Positions 58,576 to 64,000 of a stretch of 64,000 nt of DNA are shown here, piece after piece (within the stretch, counting starts at the first letter, position 1; each line of letters begins with the position of its first letter). The notes under the pieces were generated by a model. The model worked only from the letters and a program-made list of their open reading frames with translations. It was not told the DNA's origin and searched no databases. A program made the translations under genes and the position numbers. The DNA is from Rheinheimera sp. 1928-s (GTDB taxonomy: Bacteria > Pseudomonadota > Gammaproteobacteria > Enterobacterales > Alteromonadaceae): the NCBI RefSeq assembly GCF_029269265.1, contig NZ_JARIXP010000004.1, positions 248,001-312,000 of the forward strand. The letters are read 5' to 3'.

Positions 58576-58590
58576 AGTAAAACGAGCCAA

Positions 58591-59250
58591 ATGAACAAAG
58601 AAAAACGTATTCAGATTTTACAGCGCCTGCGGGAAAACAATCCGAAGCCAACCACAGAGCTGGAGTTTAACTCGCCTTTTGAATTGTTGGTGGCTGTGTT
58701 GTTATCGGCTCAGGCCACGGACGTCAGCGTCAATAAAGCCACCCGTCTGCTCTACCCTGTTGCTAATACACCACAGGCTATTTTTGATTTAGGTGTTGAC
58801 GGCGTCAAACACTACATCAAGACGATTGGGCTTTTTAACTCAAAAGCCGAGAACCTGATCAAAACCTGCCGTATTCTGATCGACCAGCACAACAGCATAG
58901 TGCCGGAAAACCGCGACGCTTTAGAAGCCTTGCCAGGCGTAGGCCGTAAAACGGCTAATGTGGTGCTGAACACCGCCTTTGGCTGGCTAAAAGATAACGA
59001 GGGTAAATACTTTATCGCCGTCGATACCCATATCCAGCGCGTCGCAAACCGTACAGGCTACGCCAAGGGCAAGACAGTTGAAGAAACCGAACAAAGCATT
59101 ATTAAAAACACCCCAAATAAATCTGAGTTTATGTTCGACCTGCACCACTGGTTGATCCTTCATGGCCGCTACACCTGCGTGGCCCGTAAACCAAAATGTG
59201 GCTCTTGTATCATTGAAGATCTGTGTGAGTTTAAAGAGAAAACTGAATAG
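58591..59250 (+). CDS. nth: Endonuclease III (DNA glycosylase/AP lyase), divergent allele
   Basis: The 219-residue enzyme removes oxidised pyrimidines. It has the helix-hairpin-helix LPGVGRKTANVVLN with catalytic Lys, the catalytic Asp in AVDTHIQRVANR, and the C-terminal [4Fe-4S] ligands C-x6-C-x2-C-x5-C in CVARKPKCGSCIIEDLC. Compared with the usual GWPTIAVDTH it has GWLKDNEGKYFIAVDTH, a short insertion before the catalytic Asp loop. The following part (GYAKGKTVEETEQSIIKNTPNKSEF) also differs from the common FAPGKNV...LLKVVPAEFK form. Fragments of nth-like sequence lie at 62783 and 63793. The rnfE-nth order is a conserved one. Confidence 0.96.
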   Translation: MNKEKRIQILQRLRENNPKPTTELEFNSPFELLVAVLLSAQATDVSVNKATRLLYPVANTPQAIFDLGVDGVKHYIKTIGLFNSKAENLIKTCRILIDQHNSIVPENRDALEALPGVGRKTANVVLNTAFGWLKDNEGKYFIAVDTHIQRVANRTGYAKGKTVEETEQSIIKNTPNKSEFMFDLHHWLILHGRYTCVARKPKCGSCIIEDLCEFKEKTE

Positions 59251-59263
59251 CCAAATGACGTTA

Positions 59264-59294
59264 GAGCTTATAGCTGTTATCCAGCCATAAGCTC
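59264..59294. other. Stem-loop after nth
   Basis: GAGCTTAT and GCTG pair with CAGC and ATAAGCTC (one A-C mismatch, 5-nt loop) 13 nt after the nth stop. No U-tract follows, so it is a processing or stability hairpin, or a weak terminator. Confidence 0.5.
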
Positions 59295-59444
59295 CAGGTG
59301 AATGAAAGATGCACCGCATTGAATAAGTGCCGATAGGTCACAGAGCTTGGTTTTCCCAACCCTTGCCCACAATTGGTGCCCCACCCCAAAGACGCTAACT
59401 TTAATAGTATTTATAGACCGGCGCGTTATTTATAGAGCCGGGCT

Positions 59445-60413
59445 CTATGGTGTTCCATTCTTTAGCGTTGTTATGGCTTGCTGGTGTTCGGCAAAGACTT
59501 CAGCAGAAGGCTCTGGCTCTGTTGCCCAGTTCACTTTATTGTCCTTAGATTTATCCCAGCGAAACAGCCAATGAATACCGAATTTAAATGCCTGAGTTGG
59601 TTGAGCATATACCGGGTGCTGTAAAGTTTTCTCTAGGCTTTGAAAGTGATAACCACGTGATTGCAAGGACATCAGAATGCTGTCTAAACTATCGGCGTTT
59701 AATTGATTCACATGCAGCATTAATATGTGCGGCACTGGCTGGTCAAACATTTTTGCACAGGCACTTTCGTAAAAATCTAATCGATGCTCTGTAAACGCAA
59801 GGTACTGCTGCTTATAAGTATTTGCCTCTGATAGCTGTTTATTTTGTAGCTTGACTGTATAGGGCGCATCAAACACGTAATCTGCATTTTCCATCGTCAC
59901 CGGAACTAATCTGAGGCCTAGCTTTTCCAGGCCCTTATCGAGCATTTGTTGCGACGCATTGGTGTCGCCCGCATGCAAATAAGGCGGGCGAAAGAACTTT
60001 TGCTTTTGTTTGCCTAGTACTGTTTGCGTTGTTATCGCACCTTTTTGAATATCCGCCAGATAAGTGTCTAATTCAGTCTTATGGTAGGAAATATGTGAAA
60101 ATGTATGGTTGCCAAGAGCGTGCCCATGCTTGTGCCAGTCTGATAACAGAGACTGCAATAATTTGGGGTCGTTTTTAAGGTGGCCTTCATTCACAAATCC
60201 AGTTGCTTTTACATTGTATTTCTTGAGGGTATCAAGGAGTTGTTGGTTGATGTCTTTGAGTGATTGCGCAGGTAAAGTAAATTCACCGTGGATGGGGACA
60301 TCATCAAAGGTGATTGAGATATTCTTAGGATGGTGCTCCCTTGCATCCACACAAAGACTGGCAAGGCACGCACAAGCGACGATTGACATATGAATCAACT
60401 TAATAATAAACAT
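59445..60413 (-). CDS. Exported polysaccharide deacetylase (NodB-like)
   Basis: The 322-residue protein has a hydrophobic signal segment (about residues 3-22), then the NodB domain. Motif 1 is ISITFDDVPIHG with catalytic and metal Asp, motif 2 is HGHALGNHTFSHISYH with the H-x3-H metal pair, and motif 3 is KFFRPPYLHAG. ILMLHVNQLNAD near residue 230 supplies the later His. It could deacetylate chitin-like oligomers, peptidoglycan or an EPS. It converges on nth and is in the accessory segment. Confidence 0.87.
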   Translation of the reverse strand: MFIIKLIHMSIVACACLASLCVDAREHHPKNISITFDDVPIHGEFTLPAQSLKDINQQLLDTLKKYNVKATGFVNEGHLKNDPKLLQSLLSDWHKHGHALGNHTFSHISYHKTELDTYLADIQKGAITTQTVLGKQKQKFFRPPYLHAGDTNASQQMLDKGLEKLGLRLVPVTMENADYVFDAPYTVKLQNKQLSEANTYKQQYLAFTEHRLDFYESACAKMFDQPVPHILMLHVNQLNADSLDSILMSLQSRGYHFQSLEKTLQHPVYAQPTQAFKFGIHWLFRWDKSKDNKVNWATEPEPSAEVFAEHQQAITTLKNGTP

Positions 60414-60547
60414 GACTATTTTCCACTTCCCTTTGGTTTTTTAGATATCAACATAGTCTTTGGGTTCATTTGGCATGAAATCAAAGTGTAATTGGTCTTC
60501 TACTTTTGGCTCAATTCGAATAATGTTTTCCTACTGCTTATACCGCC

Positions 60548-61594
60548 TTAAGCAGAGGTGCGGGTTAGCGCGTCCTGCTGACTAAATTTATTAAATGCGT
60601 TACTTCGCACTAGCTTAGCTACAGGTTTTTCAAAGGTTCTGTATGACACATAAGCGGCCAATACACTTAAAATGAAAGACAACACTAACTTTAGTTCGAC
60701 GGATAAATCAAACTGATTTACTTGCACAATAATTGGCAGATGCAGCAAATAGAAGGAGTAGGAAATTTTTCCGATGAAATCACCAAGCTTGTTAGCCAGC
60801 AAAATATTGTTATCAGGGACTAAGAACACGACACAAAAGAAAACTGAGCTCATTACCAGCAGTACTTCGTAGCTTAACCACATTTTAACCTTTGCATCAG
60901 AACTCACAGGCGAAAACTCAGGGTACATCAGTGGGATTAAGCAAAGAACGAATATAAACCTGTTTTTCCTCAGATACTCTGGAACTTTCAGCTGTTTATA
61001 GTGCATGCCAAAAATGACACCGATAAAAAAGTAAGGCAAGCTTCTGAGCACACTAAACAAGTTGTATGGAACGCCGTTGATATCACCATGTATTTTGGGG
61101 AAGTTCGAAAAAAACAGCACAATCATCACGGCCAGGATGAGTAGATAAATATAGCCAGCTCTGTTTTTTGAGAATGCCCAAAAAATAATAAAAATGAAAT
61201 AGAAGTGAATTTCTGCCGGAATAGACCAGAGTACACTTTCACCATAGAGAAATAACAAATGTCCTACTAACGCATTAAAATCCGGAATGTTATAGAGAAA
61301 ATCTTTATCTGCCAGCGACAACAGATAAGAGCAGAATACAATCACCAGGTACAGCGGTAGCACCCTGCCCGCCCGGGCTAAAAAATAACTTTTGATATTC
61401 ACCTGATTAAAGGCTTTATCCAGATAGAGATAAGACATCAAAAATCCGCTCAGCATAAAGAACAGCATCACGCCATAAGCGCCAGAGCCGCCGCCTAAAG
61501 AGCCATCAAGCCAATGGGTTATATCACTAAAGTGGGTGACAAAAACGATGAGCGCAGCCAGGCCCCGCAACGTATTAAGCTTTCTAATTTCCAA
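60548..61594 (-). CDS. Acyltransferase-3 family membrane protein
   Basis: The start is TTG at 61594, preceded by AAAGGAG at 6 nt; the nearby ATG is out of frame. The 348-residue protein has about ten membrane segments and the family start KLNTLRGLAALIVFVTHFSD, with the conserved R-G and the His of the first helix, and later MLFFMLSGFLMSYLYLDKAF. It likely acylates a cell-surface sugar. There are no glycosyltransferase genes beside it, unlike the acyltransferase at 2765. Its target is unknown. Confidence 0.85.
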   Translation of the reverse strand: MEIRKLNTLRGLAALIVFVTHFSDITHWLDGSLGGGSGAYGVMLFFMLSGFLMSYLYLDKAFNQVNIKSYFLARAGRVLPLYLVIVFCSYLLSLADKDFLYNIPDFNALVGHLLFLYGESVLWSIPAEIHFYFIFIIFWAFSKNRAGYIYLLILAVMIVLFFSNFPKIHGDINGVPYNLFSVLRSLPYFFIGVIFGMHYKQLKVPEYLRKNRFIFVLCLIPLMYPEFSPVSSDAKVKMWLSYEVLLVMSSVFFCVVFLVPDNNILLANKLGDFIGKISYSFYLLHLPIIVQVNQFDLSVELKLVLSFILSVLAAYVSYRTFEKPVAKLVRSNAFNKFSQQDALTRTSA

Positions 61595-61687
61595 ACATGA
61601 CTCCTTTGTCGGGTTTTAGCGGGATCTAAAATCTTTCTCTGGCGCGCGGGCGCGCTTTAGACAACGAATAACACAGCTTGTGAAACC

Positions 61688-62530
61688 TCATTGCCGCTTT
61701 ATACCATAAACCCAGTCCAGGCCCTGAATGGCAGTAGTGGGAAATGCGGTGACATGACTCGCGCCTGAAATAGTTGAAAATTTCAGTTCAATATCAGCAC
61801 TATCGAGGCCAGTAATTTTTTCCTTGAGCTGAACTGCTCCCTTGACCATATCTTGCCCTTCGCCATAAGCAGGCGTTTCATACTCACCTACTGATAAGTA
61901 CACTTTTGTTTTTAACTTTGGTTTAACCGCTTGCAGCGCCAGAATCACGTTATGATCAAACCAGACGGACGGGCTACCCAGTATGTAGTTTGAAAACAGA
62001 TCTGGCTCGCTAAACAAAATATAAGCGCCAAACAAAGCGCCGAGCGAATTGCCGACAAAAGTTCTATCTTTTTTGCTTGCCCGATAATGATGTTCGATAA
62101 ACGGAATCACTGTGTCACGAAGAAACAGCTTATGCCCTATCGCGTTGCCGGTCTGTTGCTTCCAGGCTTTTATGACTGTGGGGGTGTAGTCTCTGGTTCT
62201 ACTGTGGGTGCCCACTGAACCCTTTTCATAAGATACAGCCACAATAATGGCATGCTGCATAACACCGTTGTTCATCGGAAAACGAGTCGCACCTGCTACG
62301 ATCGGAAAAGTGTAATGGGCATCAGTCAGGTATATCACTGGATAAAGGTTGTCCGTTTGACTGGCGTAGGATACAGGCAACTGAATAAACAACGGATAGA
62401 CACGACCAGTGGATTTTTCTTCAAGCTCAATCACTGAACTCCTTGGTAATTCATAGGGGGTTTCAGCATTTAACTTAAAACAGATCAGCAGTAATGCCGA
62501 TAGCACATACAACTTCATTTGATTTACCAT
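61688..62530 (-). CDS. Exported alpha/beta-hydrolase, putative esterase (Fes/IroE/EstD-like)
   Basis: The 280-residue protein has a signal peptide (MKLYVLSALLLICFKLNA, possibly starting at the second Met). The putative-esterase (PF00756-type) domain follows, with the nucleophile elbow GNSLGALFG near residue 164 and GASHVTAFP near the C-terminus supplying the His. VYLTDAHYTFPIVAG carries the oxyanion-hole strand. Members cleave siderophore or other esters in the periplasm. There is no siderophore gene nearby, so the substrate stays open. Confidence 0.82.
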   Translation of the reverse strand: MVNQMKLYVLSALLLICFKLNAETPYELPRSSVIELEEKSTGRVYPLFIQLPVSYASQTDNLYPVIYLTDAHYTFPIVAGATRFPMNNGVMQHAIIVAVSYEKGSVGTHSRTRDYTPTVIKAWKQQTGNAIGHKLFLRDTVIPFIEHHYRASKKDRTFVGNSLGALFGAYILFSEPDLFSNYILGSPSVWFDHNVILALQAVKPKLKTKVYLSVGEYETPAYGEGQDMVKGAVQLKEKITGLDSADIELKFSTISGASHVTAFPTTAIQGLDWVYGIKRQ

Positions 62531-62889
62531 GTTTTAGACCACTCAAATTGAGAGCGACCTCGTACCTATTCAGCATCGTAGTCAAGGCTTTTGCTGACGA
62601 TAAAATGTATTGGCCACGCGGAAGAACTTCTATAAATAATTGTTTTTCCTGACGTATTTTCAGCTTATCCAACTCAGCCACAGCCGGTTATTACATCACG
62701 GAATAATTTAGAATGCCAAGAGTGCGACAAGTGTCGCTCACAGTCAAGAATAATATGCGACATCTGTCGCATCATGATATTGGGCTGGCTAAAAGATGAT
62801 AAAGGTAGACGCTTTATCGCCGTGAGCATGTGCAGTGTAATTAACTGCACATGCTACAAGACCTCACAGGTACAGTGATTGGTAGTATT
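62531..62889. other. Intergenic region with paired palindromes and an nth fragment
   Basis: About 360 bp are without an intact gene. It contains two copies of a GCGACA-N2-TGTCGC palindrome (62724-62737 and 62757-62770), the nth-like fragment at 62783-62824, and a 12-bp inverted repeat AGCATGTGCAGT/ACTGCACATGCT (62825-62855) that starts where the fragment ends. A short minus-strand ORF (62475-62681) overlaps the esterase and is not convincing. Confidence 0.6.
62783..62824 (+). pseudogene. nth: nth gene fragment
   Basis: In frame it reads GWLKDDKGRRFIAV, the counterpart of GWLKDNEGKYFIAV in the complete nth at 58591. In DNA, 36 of 44 positions match by eye over 62780-62823. Nothing recognisable of nth lies on either side. 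It is a remnant of a second copy of the divergent nth allele. Confidence 0.7.
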
Positions 62890-63456
62890 CTAATTGCAGA
62901 ATTGTTGCATTCGTTCTATGTACGAATGCAGCGGAGCTAGCTTCATTTTCTCCCGTCGTAAATGGACATACTGTGGTTCCTCAATTTCATTGGGTTGCCA
63001 GCCATGACCTTCTTCACACCGACCTTGAGTACCATACTGCTGAGGACGATTTTCAGCAACTGCGATGCGATCGCTAAGCAGGGCAACATCCTGCGGATTA
63101 GCCTCTCCTTCAGGCAGATAGCTTTCAAGGATCTGAAGAACGGCTTTTTGGAGATCTCGGTTGTGATCCGCGTGCTGGACAAGTAGCCAGGCGGCTTTGG
63201 CTCCATCAGGTCCCACTTCAGATATACGCGGCCAATCAGAATCACGAAGCAGATCAGACAGAAATTTTGAATGCTCATGATCCAACTCTTTTACCCTTCC
63301 CCAATCTCCTTCATTTCGGGCCTTCTGATCCGCTGCCATCTTTTGGAGCAATTCTGCACGCAACTCGGGTCTCTGGTAGATTTCCTCTGCCATTATAAAA
63401 AGCGACAGAAGTAATGCAGTAAGCAAAAGCAAGACGTTTCGTTTCCCTGGGACCAT
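62890..63456 (-). CDS. Exported DUF6624-like protein of unknown function
   Basis: I place the start at ATG 63456 (188 residues), which has GAGAGG 5 nt upstream and a proper signal segment (MVPGKRNVLLLLTALLLSLFI); the longer ATG at 63495 would put polar residues first. The body has ELRAELLQKMAADQKAR, AAWLLVQHADHN and RIAVAENRPQQYGTQ, which I recall as the pattern of DUF6624-containing proteins, with conserved His and Gln. No catalytic role is established to my knowledge. It stands alone in the accessory segment. Confidence 0.65.
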   Translation of the reverse strand: MVPGKRNVLLLLTALLLSLFIMAEEIYQRPELRAELLQKMAADQKARNEGDWGRVKELDHEHSKFLSDLLRDSDWPRISEVGPDGAKAAWLLVQHADHNRDLQKAVLQILESYLPEGEANPQDVALLSDRIAVAENRPQQYGTQGRCEEGHGWQPNEIEEPQYVHLRREKMKLAPLHSYIERMQQFCN

Positions 63457-63792
63457 AATTCCTCTCAATTCTGATTCGTAAACCGCTCTAATCAACGAGC
63501 TAGTAAACTACGCTATTTTTTGATCTTTTCTCAATCTGGCTTGTGCGTCAGAGAAAGATTGAAAGCCACATTTTTTATCAAACTAGCGCGGATGTACCTC
63601 TATTTCAACAGTATTTTCTAAAATCACTAAATGTATGCCCATCAAAATTGATAGATGCAATACGGAAGTTGTTTTTCAATTAACTCAACAGCTACCACTT
63701 GAAATTTGACCTGTAGTTATATGTAGTTTGCTCCAACAGAATGAGTGCTCAGCAAACTTTTGAAGCACGTATTGCTAAGTTTCTGGCACTGA
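63457..63792. other. Intergenic region before the truncated nth
   Basis: No gene is supported here. 63741-63790 reads MSAQQTFEARIAKFLAL in another frame and may preserve a trace of the Nth segment LSAQATDVSVNK, but the likeness is weak. Confidence 0.4.
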
Positions 63793-64000
63793 ACCTTTCT
63801 TCCATTACGGTTGAATATGTTAATATCCGCTGCCGCACTGAGATATTTAGGCTGGCCGACTACAGCGGTCGACACACATATTTTCCTTGTTAGCAACAGA
63901 ACTAAATTTGCGCCTGGCAAAAATGTCGATGAAGTGGAACAAAAGTTACTCAAAGTGGTGCCAGCCGAATTTAAGCTGGATGTGCATCACTGGCTTATTT
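63793..64000 (+). pseudogene. nth: Remnant of a second, canonical-type nth (5' part lost, 3' end beyond window)
   Basis: The frame is open from just after a TGA at 63790 to the window edge. From 63850 it reads GWPTTAVDTHIFLVSNRTKF, then APGKNVDEVEQKLLKVVPAE and FKLDVHHWLI. This is close to the usual gammaproteobacterial Nth and clearly different from the complete copy at 58591. Upstream of it the helix-hairpin-helix region is unrecognisable and there is no start or N-terminal half. The fragment therefore looks like the 3' part of the original chromosomal nth. Confidence 0.78.

Noticed and set aside
59256-59300. Integron attC-like structure after nth (GTTAGAG with a hairpin)
   Set aside because: The core sites are not in the right order and there is no integrase or cassette array.
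62475-62681. 68-codon minus-strand ORF overlapping the esterase start
   Set aside because: It overlaps the signal-peptide region of a well-supported gene and has no homology I recognise.

Overview
The window reads as a chromosomal segment of a gammaproteobacterium of the Alteromonadales/Chromatiales type, with Rheinheimera or Alishewanella as the best guess. Reasons: an rnfABCDGE-nth block, a Vibrio vps-II-like exopolysaccharide export operon, a LapG/LapD pair, three tandem tRNA-Asn genes and gammaproteobacterial-type Nth, UvrB, GalU and Ugd proteins. The genus is inference; no rRNA lies in the window.

Layout. (1) 1-8311, all minus strand: a polysaccharide locus with a hexapeptide acyltransferase cut by the window edge, two GT4 and one GT2 glycosyltransferases, an acyltransferase-3, a Wzy/ligase-type polymerase, then ugd and galU. 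(2) 8927-9481: a small exported Ala-rich protein with a Gly-rich tail. (3) 10080-16977, plus strand: export operon with sugar-phosphate transferase, outer-membrane barrel, Wza-like, Wzc-like BY-kinase, PHP phosphatase and VpsP-like protein. (4) 17123-28792, minus strand: a repeat-unit locus, AT-rich up to about 25330, with a beta-helix protein, Wzx, two GT4, pyruvyltransferase, Wzy, acetyltransferase and nucleotide-sugar epimerase, followed by second copies of ugd and galU. (5) 29356-34033, plus strand: LapG-like protease, LapD-like degenerate GGDEF/EAL receptor, a second tail protein and a Wzy_C ligase-family protein. (6) 34112-37833: a Tat lipoprotein binding protein plus a PhnD-like/PAS/GGDEF diguanylate cyclase. 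(7) 37901-49601: M14 carboxypeptidase, RND pump with divergent LysR regulator, a 123-bp tandem repeat, a barrel protein, uvrB and a MATE transporter. (8) 50085-50428: promoter and three tRNA-Asn. (9) 50507-52408: a second degenerate GGDEF/EAL protein. (10) 52644-59250: rnfABCDGE and nth. (11) 59445-64000: an accessory segment with polysaccharide deacetylase, acyltransferase, esterase and a DUF6624-like protein, bounded on the right by remnants of a different nth allele.

How it may work together. Regions 1-5 are a biofilm/surface-polysaccharide neighbourhood: GalU and Ugd supply UDP-glucose and UDP-glucuronate, the epimerase makes a 4-epimer, the glycosyltransferases and pyruvyltransferase build the unit, Wzx and Wzy flip and polymerise it, and the vps-like operon exports it. 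LapD/LapG and two or three further c-di-GMP proteins suggest c-di-GMP control of matrix and adhesion.

The observations I rate highest are two. First, the two small exported proteins share an identical 16-residue C-terminal tail although half of its codons differ synonymously; one lies beside the EPS export operon and the other between LapD and a Wzy_C ligase. Second, nth-derived remnants lie beyond the complete nth, which looks like xenologous replacement and an integration hotspot.
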